A stretch of 64,000 nucleotides of DNA from Pomphorhynchus laevis. Lineage: Eukaryota > Acanthocephala > Palaeacanthocephala > Echinorhynchida > Pomphorhynchidae. The translations under genes and the position numbers were made by a program. The stretch lies in contig WNNJ02002153.1 in the NCBI GenBank assembly GCA_012934845.2, positions 86,001-150,000 of the forward strand. Reading direction: 5' to 3'. A model generated the notes under the pieces. That model was not told where the DNA came from, searched no databases, and saw nothing but the letters and a program-made list of their open reading frames with translations. Below, in pieces: positions 13,801-22,389 of this stretch (position 1 is its first letter; each line of letters starts with the position of its first letter).

Positions 13801-16800
13801 GGTACCGGATGAAGTTGATAAGTAACAGAAAAAAGTTGTAAAGCTTGTGATGTATTACAAATGTTTTTCATTAAATATTAATAATAATTGTAACTGCAAT
13901 ACCGCAGGTGTAGTGTATCTAATACAATGTACATGTGGATTGTAATATATAGGAAAAACATATCAAATGTTAAAAACTAGGTTTAGGCAACACATATATA
14001 ATATACAGCATAATAGTCAAACTATATTTCATAAACATATGAGATTAATAGGACATAATATAGGGTATTGTAGATGATATGACAAATGCTTAGCCCTTAA
14101 GCATGCGAATGTTGATTTACTATTATATTGTAATTAATATTAGCTTTTGTTAAAGAGCTCGTCTCTGTAGTATAAGTATATGAGTAGGTGCCAATCTGCA
14201 AACTTGCCGGATTTTCCTATATAACAATACATTAGCTTTAATTTCCGCTAATTCTGTTTCTTCATCTATCCTTATCGGATGTAAATCTTCCGATAACTCT
14301 TTCTCTACCAATTCTACTGGAGTCGGCATATAGTCAACAAGTGACTTTTTCCATTGAATTACCTTCATTACACGTTGTCTATACTTGATAGGATATTTGT
14401 ATGGCATACAAAACATATCTTGTTCTAAACAGCCCGTATCAATTGAAATATCACTCGAATGCCCATATTTAAATTTTAGATTGAACAATAAAAAATAAAA
14501 GCATAAAAGAAACATTACATAAATCATTTCGCGACAATATTCATGTTTTTAATATAATCAAATTCGTCAAAGCCGCTATTTATTTTCAAATATTTTAAAT
14601 TTCTTTATAAAAGGTATTTATCAAATTATTGTATATCAAATTAATCTATCTAAACTGTGACTAAATTCATTTGAAACATCATAATAACATCATATAACAT
14701 ATATGAATGTTATATAACATTGTATGTTCATAATACATATAATATACAGCATAATAGACAAACTATATTTCAAAAACATATGAGATTAATAGGACATCAT
14801 ATAGGATATTGTAGATGATATGACAAATGCTTAGCCCTTAAGCATGCGAATGTTTGTTCATATCTAGATATACACCTTCTTTATCATTAATATTGGTTTT
14901 GTTAAGAATAAGGCTTTCTGGATAAATTTGTTCACTAATTGAATAAAAATTATTAGAATTAAATACACATATATCATCAATGTATCGAAACATATATTTT
15001 ATATATTTATATAGTTTAGATTTAGTTTTTACACAGTTATGAACAAATTCATATTCTATAAAGCTTAAAAACAAGTCAGCTATAATTGGGCTACTATTAC
15101 CACCCATTGGAACACCTTTTACTTGTCTAAATATAGATGTCCCTACTTTTAAATAATTTTGATTTATCAAAATATTTAAGGATTCTATTAATTCAATTTT
15201 ATCCATATATTTATATTTATTTGATGGTTTAATTTTTGTTAGATAGGCGTTATAATTATTATAACATATATATGTATATCCTTTTCCGAATATAAGATTA
15301 ATTAATTTTACTAACGCTTCTTTAATATCTACTAAATCTAGATTTGTATAAAGCGTACTAAAATCGTATGTATTTATATTTTGAAAATTTATTCCTTTTG
15401 TCTGTTCTAAAAATTCTTTTGTAGAATTAATACTGAAATAGTGTTTTATACCAGTATTAATTTCGATTACCTTGCAATATTTTTTAAAGTGCTTTAATTA
15501 CTTTAAGTATTTTTTCATATAGACAGAAAGTGGTTTTAATGTACATTTAAACGCACTACATATGAACCTAGGTTTTATTGGATTTTTATGTAATTTTGGA
15601 TTCCAATATAATATAGGTATAGTTTTATTATCTAATTCAACCTTTATACCCTTTTTATCCATTATAGAACAGTGACTTGTAATAATTGTTTCTAAACTCA
15701 ACTCACTACGTTCATATGTTGGATTTACATTTAAATCATTAGAATTAACCTCTTTCACTAGTATATCATAATAAAGCTTTTTGCATATGAAGACAAAGTT
15801 ATTACTAGCTTTATCAATAGTTGTTATTATATAGTTATCCTTTAATTTAGTAAGTTCTTTATACATATCTTTATTAATTTTATCTTTTCTTTTATAATTG
15901 TTTGTTATTTTCATTTTATTTTTAATTTTATCAAATATATAATCTTTCCAAATTTTTATCTTAGATATATTCGAGCTTTCACTATTAATCAGCTTACTAA
16001 AGTAATCATTTAAGTTATTATATAACGAATTGTAAATTTTATTTTTGTCGTTGTTGTTATTTAATCTATATTTATACCCTTTTGATAGCAGCTTTCTTAA
16101 TTCACAATTTTCAATTAATTCTAGATTATGGGTACATATATGTTCATTTATTTTATCAAAACTAAGACTTTTACAATTGCATTCTGTTTCCATTATGTTT
16201 CTAATATTATCGTTACATATTGATTTTAATTCTTTATTATAATTACAAATTTTTCGTCCTAATGGTGGTAGGAGTTTATACCTTATTTTAGGAATATATT
16301 TACTTAAATCTGACCCTATTATTTCTTTACTTTTAGAATTATTTAAAAGTCCGGCTATATTTATGTTATCTATACATTTATTAATGAAGTTTATGGTTAA
16401 TGTATATTTTCTATTGTTATTATTAACATTTATTGTACGATTATAGTATTTTGTATTACAATAACTGTCTATTATACAACTTAGCCTATCATAGTCGTTA
16501 ATTAATTTTTGATTTATTGAACATATGATATCTTTAGAAAAACTTCTTATATTTACATAAAGATCTTTTAGCTTATTATCACTTAAAAGTTGTTTTAATA
16601 TTTCTAATTGTTCATTTATATACATATCTTTTTTAATATTTTTAACTCTATTTTTCCTATTCCTTTTATCACCATGACTTCTTGGTTTGCGTTTAACCGG
16701 ATTATTATAATATAGTTGTTTATTATGTATTATACTACTTCTGCCAATTCCTTGTACCACGTCATTCAATCCTAATGGGTACATGGAATTAAGCGTTTTA

Positions 16801-19800
16801 ATCCAAAAATCTTCTTTTTCTAATAGTTTTTGATTTAATATTGAAATGTTTTCTTCGATAATATGTTCTAAAATAAATAATTTACAGTTTTTAATATCAT
16901 GTCCTATTAATCTCATATGTTTATGAAATATAGTTTGACTATTATGCTGTATATTATATATGTGTTGCCTAAACCTAGTTTTTAACATTTGATATGTTTT
17001 TCCTATATATTGCAATCCACATGTACATTGTATAAGATACACTACACCTGCGGTATTGCAGTTACAATTATTATTAATATTTAATGAAAAACATTTGTTT
17101 GTCGTATTACTTACGATACAATTATTATTATTTATAACATCACAAACTATACAATTTTTTCTGTTACATTTAAAAGATCTAAAATTGAAATCATTAGTAC
17201 TTACGTATTTTTCCAATATGGTTGAGTACATGTAACTTTTAAGTCATAATTTTTAACGTTGCTTTTTCGGTGTCGCCACCTAGTTTAGTTGACTCAGACT
17301 AAACTTACAACGGGCCATCCAGCAGCATCTGACAGGGGGCTGCCCTGCTTAAGGCGGTTGCAGGCTGGAACAAGATCTATAAAGATCTACCACCTTCACT
17401 CCACGCGCTACGCGACCTAGCTATTGGCCATTACCTAGTCTCTTAAACGTGATCACGTGAAGCAGTTTACATTTTAAAGTGTAAACACCTTGGGATGCAA
17501 ACTTCTCCCTTTTTTAAGAATTAATAATTCATCAAACTTGTTTGAAAATAAGAAAAAATAATAGTAAAGTCGTAACCAATAATACATAGTTTTTAATAAA
17601 GAACTCCCTTTTTTAAAACTGTTTAATAACTAGTACTTTATCGTCATTATGATCTACTTCTTTGTTGATGAAATACGAAATGATTAATAACTAAATTTGG
17701 TTGATATCTAAATCAAACTGTTTAGCATCAATATTTTAATTGGAAAAACATTTTAAAATCTACATTAAAAATTTACATATAAATTTATCATGTGTAGAAT
17801 TAATATATCTAAATTTATCAATTTAGTTTATAAACAACAATTGAAATATAGTCAAATTTCTCTATTTAAAACACGGTTGTGTGTATTTTAAATTAACCTT
17901 TAATTTTTTAAATAATAACCCAAAATAAAATAAGACTAAATAAAAATAAAAATAAAATAATAATTTTATTATCTTGATGGTAAGTCATTAAAATACTATT
18001 TTATCAAGAAAACTAAAACAAAAAATAACTAAATAATAACTAAATAATAACGTATTTCATCATTTGGCTTGCAAATGATGCAAGCCACTTTCAGTAGCTT
18101 GTACTCGAGATTAAATTTAAATGTATATTATTAATAATTTATAATAATATAAAGTATTAATAGTTATTTAATTTATAAATAAAAATCTACCTTATTTGCT
18201 ATTTTTAGTATTAATTTTATTTTTATTATTAATTTTATTATTAGCTATTTTATATAAAAATATAATAATACTCCTTCAATTAATTTGATGATCCTTTAAT
18301 TAAGTGATGATAATAGATTAAGTGATGATAAGTTATGATAATTAATTTAATAATCCTTTGATTAAGTGATAATAACTGCAAACTCTATATGTTCGAGGTT
18401 CAAACCTCGGGCATTCACTTTCTATTTACTTCTCTGTAAGCACACGTCAAAGCCACAGGATCAAGTTGTCGAAGGACGTAAAGGCCCCCATGATAAAGCG
18501 GTCCACTCTTTATTATATTTAGATTATAATTTATATTATTATAAATAATTAAATTTTAAATTTTTCTAATTTAGCAAAATCCTTTATAGATTTGTAAAAA
18601 TCTACCTTATTAGCTATTTTTAGTATTAATTTTATTTTATTATAAATTATTTTAAATAATTAATAAACCAAATCAGCTAACTGAGTCTACGTATTTAATA
18701 AAATAAACAAAACATAATAATGCTAAATCAAAATTTAATAATTTAATAATAAAATAAATAATTGAACCATTCACTTAAATTTATTATAATTTACTTTCTC
18801 AGAGACTAATAAGTTCTCTTTGTCTTTCTTCCAGAACGACTCATGACACAAAAAGCGAAGTATTATATTATTTAATTCGCGTTTGTATTCTCGTTTTTAT
18901 TCTTTTACACTAAAATTTAACTTTTACGAATAATTTATAATTTATTGTACCAATCAAATCAGCTATTTATTAGATTAAGATTTATGCTTTAGATGGATTA
19001 ATCAAATCAGCTAACTGAGTCTACGCATTTTATATAATGATAAAATAAATAAAACATAATAATGCTAAATCAAAATTTAATAATTAAATAATAAAATTAA
19101 TAATTGTTTTTAGATTTTCTATAATTTAAATCAAGTTAAAAAAATAAATAAATAAATAAAATTTTAAATAAACCTCATTTTTATGAATTGACTAATAACT
19201 AACAGACGTTGTATCAGAATAAGGATTAGATGTCATCAGGAGGAACTGCTATGCTATCAGGTTTCGGCCCCTAACTCCTCTACCCAACATAGCAGCGGGG
19301 CCAAATACATGCTAATGATGTATTTCCTCTGAAATAACTATCTAGTATCTTATTCTAATACAAAATATATTATTTATTATCCATTCATAAAAATTTGCCA
19401 GTTAAGAGTTTAAATTTATTCTTTATATTATTGAGTTAATTTATATATTTTACTATTTTCTGCTTGTTGATATTTTTATAGTAACCTAGTTCAAAATATG
19501 TATCTATTAAATTATTTAAATGATTTTGAAGAAAGCCAATATCATTACATATTGTTGCAATTCTTAAAATTTCATTATTTAATGTATTATATTTTATATT
19601 ATATGGTATGCATGAATGCTCATGCAAAAATATGTTTCTTGTAAATTTAAATGTGCCGTCTTTACGATATTAATTAATAGTAGTTTTAGTTAATGTTAAT
19701 TTAATTTTTATATCTAGATATATACCTTCTTTATCATTAATATTGGTTTTGTTAAGAATAAGGCTTTCTGGATAAATTTGTTCACTAATTGAATAAAAAT

Positions 19801-22154
19801 TATTAGAATTAAATACACATATATCATCAATGTATCGAAACATATATTTTATATATTTATATAGTTTAGATTTAGTTTTTACACATTTATAAACAAATTC
19901 ATATTCTATAAAGCTTAAAAACAAGTCAGCTATAATTGGGCTACTATTACCACCCACTGGAACACCTTTTAATTTATATATTTTACTATTTTCTGTTTGA
20001 TGTTATTTTTATAGTAACCTAGTTTAAAATATGCATCTATTAAATTATTTTAATAACTAATAAATAACAGACGTTGTATCAGAGTAATGATTAGACGTCA
20101 TCATGAGGAACTGCTTTGCTATCAGGTTTCGGCCCCTAACTCCTCTACCCAACATAGCAGCGGGGCCAAATACATGCTAATGATGTATTTCCTCTGATTA
20201 AATTTGATTACGTTATCTAATAGCTGAATTCCAATTTACTAATAAGCTGGATGATTTTTTAGTTTAAATCAATATATATCTTTTCCTTACAGGATTAAAC
20301 GCCGATCTATTGATAAGGAGCTTTAAGTACAGTATCCGAGAAGAATAATTTGTATCAGTGATTGCTACTGCCAATAATCAGCGTTTTATCTTCTATATTT
20401 CAATAGAAGCACCTGGCCGAATATTGAAATTTGAACTGATATTTTGCCGTCTTGATCATAAGCCAGCCATGGTTCCTTGAAACTATCTACATAACAAACA
20501 ATAGGATAGGGATATATGCAGCTATAAGCCAGTTATTTATGCTTGAGACATTTGCGTTGTCATCACTAAGAACTCATAATATGACTAATTGATTGCTTGT
20601 CTACTATTAAATAGATTTTTGCGGAAATGAACAAACTATAAAACAACGTTTTTTAATATATAATTCTGAAACGTCACTTTACTGAGTCCTAGATTCTTCA
20701 GATAAGCTAAATTTAAAAATCATTGCATGAAAAGATCGGAATTAGAAACTTAAAAAAAAGGATTTATTTTAACGTGGAAAATGCGTGCCAGCGCACGCTT
20801 ACATGACCACAATAAAACAAAACTGTGAATCAGGTGTCGAGAAGGTGTCGAGAACCCAAGTTTTAACAAAACTTGGGTTCTGTTAAACTCCATGTGGTTT
20901 ATATGCCGACGACTTGAAAATTTGGCGACCAATAATCAATAGCCGAGATCCAATTATACTCCAGAGAGACATTGATAATACTAAGGTTTGGTGTAATCAA
21001 CGGGGACTGGTATTAAACCCCGATAAGTCAAAACATATGCGCATCTGACATCTACACATCAATTCGTCACATACCATTGACGGAAGAGAAATTGAAACAG
21101 TTCCCCAATTTCAAGACCTTGGAGTTATCGTAAATAGAAGCTTATCGACCATCCCACATACCAGTCACACAGTTACTAAATACCGTCGAATTTTAGGAGT
21201 TATTAGTATGACCATTGGCCAGCTTGACGCATCAAGTTTTAAGTTAATTTACAATGCTTATGTCTTATCTTTAATGAGATACGCTTCACCTGCCTGCCAC
21301 CTCAAACTACGACAGAGATGAACCTGTACGAATCCATATTAAGCAAGGCCACACATCTTGTACCCAGCCAACGCAAGCTCTCATTCATTTTTCGACTCCA
21401 CGCCCTTGGTGTGACCACAGTGAAGAAATCTTTAAAGTCATCTCATTTAATGTTTGTGTGGACAACGCTTAATGTTCAAAAAGGGCAGAGGGAACATGTT
21501 TGTCGTAAACTGTTCGAACTTCGAAATTCAAGCAGATTGAGGGGACATCACCTCACGCTAAAGACCCACATTCCTCTACGATGAAGATTTAAGACAATTG
21601 TCAACCGAACATGGAAAAGCTGGAATAAGCTACCAAGTCAAGTGGTTTCGGCGTCCAGTATTTTGTCCTTCAATACCCAGCCTGTACGAGCTCTACGCTC
21701 TTTTGCCGCTGTTGTATTTAATAATAAGGTTTTCATTAAATTCAAAATAAGGTATATATGTAATAGATACCACATAATGTTGGTAGATATTTAATATTTA
21801 AAATATTTCTGTTAGATATATTTTAAAAAAATGAACAAATTTAAAAATTGCTTGTTCTGATTCTATTTTAGTTTGTCATTAGATTTCCGAATTATTCAAA
21901 AAATTGAATCATACCGATAAATTTTTGAATTGATGGAATTTGCTGTTCGTGTGAAATGATAAATGATCTATTGGATGCCAATCCAATGAATAAACAATGA
22001 TATCAAACTTGTGTTCGCTCAGAATTGAATTTATAACCGGTATAATTTCTTGTCCTACAAGATCTCCAGAATTATTCCTTATTCGTAAACTGCCATTAAT
22101 GAAATCATTCTGCATGTCAATTATTATCAAAGCAGATTTACAAAACGCCGGCAT
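4724..22154 (-). CDS. Naam: Nicotinamidase, four exons, complete
   Basis: Joining 22154-21915, 12078-11947, 9969-9804 and 4893-4724 (minus strand) gives 235 residues from ATG to TAA with no break. Introns begin GTATGA, GTATGG and GTAAGT and end in AAG, AAG and TAG; the exon 2 acceptor follows a pyrimidine-rich tract. The enzyme hydrolyses nicotinamide to nicotinate for NAD salvage. Landmarks: catalytic Asp in IIDMQNDF (about residue 14), metal-binding LDWHPIDHLSF, LWPDHCIQDT, catalytic Lys in YKGTD, and catalytic Cys in ISGLALDYCV. The last exon (YHTFVILDATRSV) is the usual C-terminal strand and helix. The order matches insect nicotinamidases; unlike some, no N-terminal EF-hand region is seen. 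An in-frame TGA lies just upstream of the ATG. A further upstream non-coding exon cannot be excluded. Confidence 0.93.
4901..5360. repeat. Direct repeat of about 100 bp beside a splice acceptor
   Basis: 4901-5003 is repeated at about 5255-5360 with only a few changes (shared core TTTGTGTCATGATTG). The first copy lies immediately upstream, in gene sense, of the exon 4 acceptor. Between the two sits a short chimeric LINE piece. This looks like a long target-site or repair duplication made at insertion. Confidence 0.75.
5090..8895 (+). mobile_element. L2/CR1-like LINE copy, antisense in nicotinamidase intron 3, decayed
   Basis: Collinear with the better copy at 30092-34045. ORF1 remains at about 5398-6040, endonuclease at about 6120-6800, RT at about 7200-8160 (motif A ISIDFSSAFDIVDHSILL at 7790-7845), and the C-terminal region at 8200-8890, ending in the same CATGTAAGCG tail. 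An extra piece at 5098-5240 fuses the ORF1 start directly to an endonuclease segment. Many frameshifts and stops are present, so it cannot code. It is antisense to the gene and confined to the intron. Confidence 0.88.
8896..9803. other. Intron 3 remainder, no gene seen
   Basis: Low-complexity intron sequence up to the exon 3 donor. No coding frame or repeat shared elsewhere in the window was recognised. Confidence 0.55.
9804..9969 (-). CDS. Naam: Nicotinamidase exon 3
   Basis: Fifty-five codons plus one base. The acceptor is ATTAAG and the donor is the perfect consensus GTAAGT. It carries the catalytic Lys (YKGTDKYRDGYSVF) and the catalytic Cys (SGLALDYCV). Confidence 0.92.
10645..10700 (+). 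repeat. 5' half of a tRNA-like sequence (SINE head relic)
   Basis: CGTGGCCGAATGGTGGAGGC is a good RNA polymerase III A box in the context of a Leu/Ser-type tRNA 5' half. No B box follows; after TGCAAACTATATATG the sequence becomes unrelated. The missing 3' half is found at 18373-18420, which shares TGCAAACT-TATATG. Probably a split tRNA-derived SINE, not a working tRNA. Confidence 0.5.
10998..11147. repeat. AT-rich block duplicated at 18128-18272
   Basis: About 150 bp are almost identical in the same orientation at 18128-18272 (shared AAAAATCTACCTTATTTGC). Each copy lies near one half of the same tRNA-like sequence, suggesting both derive from one element family. Confidence 0.75.
11947..12078 (-). 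CDS. Naam: Nicotinamidase exon 2
   Basis: Forty-four codons, phase 0 at both ends. The acceptor follows a TTCTTCTTT-like tract ending TTTTAAG; the donor is GTATGG. It encodes the family motif KLWPDHCIQDTEGSQIHKDL. Confidence 0.9.
12079..13480. other. Intron 1, proximal to exon 2: no gene seen
   Basis: AT-rich intron sequence; no family resemblance was found in any frame. Confidence 0.5.
13483..14120 (+). mobile_element. Naiad-type PLE 5' fragment, inverted relative to the main copy
   Basis: 13483-13545 is the reverse complement of the GC-richer leader at 17310-17390. 13845-14075 encodes the N-terminal endonuclease core (GVVYLIQCTCGL, then IGKTYQMLKTRFRQH), also matching the minus copy at 16900-17120. 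It is therefore a head fragment pointing toward the main copy, a head-to-head arrangement of the kind PLEs produce. Confidence 0.82.
14150..14527 (-). CDS. Small unknown ORF with N-terminal hydrophobic segment
   Basis: A 125-codon frame on the same strand as the nicotinamidase, inside its first intron. Residues 1-17 (MIYVMFLLCFYFLLFNL) form a plausible signal peptide or membrane anchor. The rest is of ordinary complexity, with two cysteines six apart (GCLEQDMFC) and a charged helix-like stretch (ELVEKELSEDLHPIRIDEE). I recognise no family. It lies between two direct copies of a Naiad fragment (13990-14120 and 14745-14855). It may be a nested single-exon gene, an exon of an unseen gene, or chance. 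Confidence 0.4.
   Translation of the reverse strand: MIYVMFLLCFYFLLFNLKFKYGHSSDISIDTGCLEQDMFCMPYKYPIKYRQRVMKVIQWKKSLVDYMPTPVELVEKELSEDLHPIRIDEETELAEIKANVLLYRKIRQVCRLAPTHILILQRRAL
14735..14855 (+). repeat. Second direct copy of a Naiad endonuclease fragment
   Basis: Repeats about 13995-14120, including the shared non-Naiad tail GATGATATGACAAATGCTTA. It abuts the broken 3' end of the minus-strand Naiad RT at about 14850, forming a sharp inverted junction. Confidence 0.8.
14838..15206 (-). pseudogene. Naiad RT palm, motifs B and C
   Basis: QVKGVPMGGNSSPIIADLF is motif B and MFRYIDDICVF is motif C (YIDD). Nearly identical to the frame at 19670-19957. The copy ends at a junction with the inverted fragment at about 14850. 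Confidence 0.88.
15498..17231 (-). CDS. Naiad PLE protein: GIY-YIG endonuclease, CxC linker, RT fingers
   Basis: A 577-residue open frame. Residues 22-59 hold Cys pairs (CNRKNCIVC and CNC). The GIY-YIG core spans about 63-145 (VVYLI, LQYIGKT, then TRFRQH with the conserved Arg, and Glu in LLEKEDFW). A basic linker follows (PVKRKPRSHGDKRNRK). A CxC motif is at 351-353, matching the linker that joins EN to RT in this clade. RT starts near 468 with TTIDKASNNFVFICKKLY and continues with WNPKLHKNPIKPRFICSA at 543-560. The protein would cut the target and prime reverse transcription. RT palm lies downstream in other frames, so this is an incomplete product. Confidence 0.85.
   Translation of the reverse strand: MYSTILEKYVSTNDFNFRSFKCNRKNCIVCDVINNNNCIVSNTTNKCFSLNINNNCNCNTAGVVYLIQCTCGLQYIGKTYQMLKTRFRQHIYNIQHNSQTIFHKHMRLIGHDIKNCKLFILEHIIEENISILNQKLLEKEDFWIKTLNSMYPLGLNDVVQGIGRSSIIHNKQLYYNNPVKRKPRSHGDKRNRKNRVKNIKKDMYINEQLEILKQLLSDNKLKDLYVNIRSFSKDIICSINQKLINDYDRLSCIIDSYCNTKYYNRTINVNNNNRKYTLTINFINKCIDNINIAGLLNNSKSKEIIGSDLSKYIPKIRYKLLPPLGRKICNYNKELKSICNDNIRNIMETECNCKSLSFDKINEHICTHNLELIENCELRKLLSKGYKYRLNNNNDKNKIYNSLYNNLNDYFSKLINSESSNISKIKIWKDYIFDKIKNKMKITNNYKRKDKINKDMYKELTKLKDNYIITTIDKASNNFVFICKKLYYDILVKEVNSNDLNVNPTYERSELSLETIITSHCSIMDKKGIKVELDNKTIPILYWNPKLHKNPIKPRFICSAFKCTLKPLSVYMKKYLK
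17401..18125. other. Intron 1, no gene seen
   Basis: AT-rich sequence upstream of the Naiad leader, with no recognised coding or repeat content. Confidence 0.5.
18128..18272. repeat. AT-rich block, second copy of 10998-11147
   Basis: Direct duplicate of the intron 2 block; a third, worn piece (CTACCTTATTAGCTATTTTT) lies at about 18600. Confidence 0.72.
18373..18420 (+). repeat. 3' half of a tRNA-like sequence (SINE relic)
   Basis: Contains a B box, GAGGTTCAAACCTCG, followed by a short acceptor-like tail. It complements the 5' half at 10645-10700. The T arm is one base short for a perfect fold, so a functional tRNA is unlikely. Confidence 0.5.
18660..19140. repeat. Naiad non-coding repeat modules
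   Basis: Two modules (about 18665-18770 and 19003-19135) share GCTAACTGAGTCTACG and an AATGCTAAATCAAAATTTAA block. The same modules recur at 51340-51700 and, inverted, at 52250-52330, always beside Naiad terminal repeats. Confidence 0.75.
19436..19627 (-). pseudogene. Naiad RT C-terminal (thumb) segment
   Basis: IGFLQNHLNNLIDTYFELGY recurs, with changes, at 49030-48880 next to another Naiad terminal repeat. This shared position marks it as the C-terminal end of the Naiad protein. Confidence 0.75.
19670..19957 (-). pseudogene. Naiad RT palm and start of thumb
   Basis: Begins at the motif B core MGGNSSPIIADLF, with YIDD in motif C, then YLDIKIKLTL. The thumb continues in another frame at 19627-19436. 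Confidence 0.85.
20216..20744. other. Intron 1, no gene seen
   Basis: No coding resemblance or repeat was recognised. Confidence 0.5.
20745..20850 (-). mobile_element. 3' tail of the L2/CR1-like LINE
   Basis: Reverse complement of 33950-34045, including the GCGTGC/GCACGC hairpin and the ACGTTAAAATAAAT-like end. A severely 5'-truncated insertion, joined directly to the next LINE fragment. Confidence 0.85.
20880..21760 (+). mobile_element. CR1/Jockey-like LINE fragment, RT motif C to 3' end
   Basis: Starts at YADDLKIWRP (about 20898-20930), continues through QRGLVLNPDKSKHM and a C-terminal region (ESILSKATHLVPSQRKLSF, then LRGHHLTL), and ends in a GTACGAGCTC...TTTTGCC tail. Several stops and frameshifts break it. 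It lies in intron 1, antisense to the gene. Confidence 0.8.
21915..22154 (-). CDS. Naam: Nicotinamidase exon 1
   Basis: Eighty codons, phase 0 at the 3' end, donor GTATGA at 21914-21909. It encodes the first strand with catalytic Asp (IIDMQNDF), the NGSL turn, and the metal-binding stretch LDWHPIDHLSF. Confidence 0.92.
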
Positions 22155-22389
22155 GGTTCAGACCTTGCAACCTCACTTACTAAAAAGAAATTATTAATAA
22201 AGTTAATTAGGTTTTGTGTAATTTTTCTAATTAAATTGTTGCGAATTTTATAAATATTTTCTTTGCAGGATTCACTTGGACACTAGAATTAATTAAATAA
22301 ATAATTAATAATTATTAATTATTAAAATAAATAAATTATTTTATTAAATACAAAAACTCCATGCATAAATATAGGGATAACATAGGGTG

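Larger units (their letters stand above)
14838..17400 (-). mobile_element. Naiad-type PLE with N-terminal GIY-YIG endonuclease
   Basis: On the minus strand: a GC-richer leader (about 17390-17240), an endonuclease plus linker plus RT fingers in one long frame (17231-15498), then RT palm with motif A (YDFSTLYTNL, about 15400-15350) and the frame at 15206-14838. The endonuclease-first order defines the Naiad/Chlamys clade of PLEs. The reading frame is broken at about two places and the 3' end is replaced by an inverted fragment, so the copy is dead but recent. It sits in nicotinamidase intron 1, on the same strand as the gene. Confidence 0.88.
19180..20215 (-). mobile_element. Short Naiad copy between two terminal repeats (pLTR-like)
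   Basis: RT 3' half (19980-19390) lies between two direct repeats, about 19200-19365 and 20060-20205, both carrying the GGTTTCGGCCCCTAACTCCT box. Internal repeats flanking a truncated body are typical of PLE pseudo-LTRs. The body duplicates the main copy's RT region nearly base for base, so both are young. It is not a complete coding unit. Confidence 0.82.

Noticed and set aside
18373-18420. Functional tRNA gene
   Set aside because: Only the 3' half is present and the T arm is one base short.
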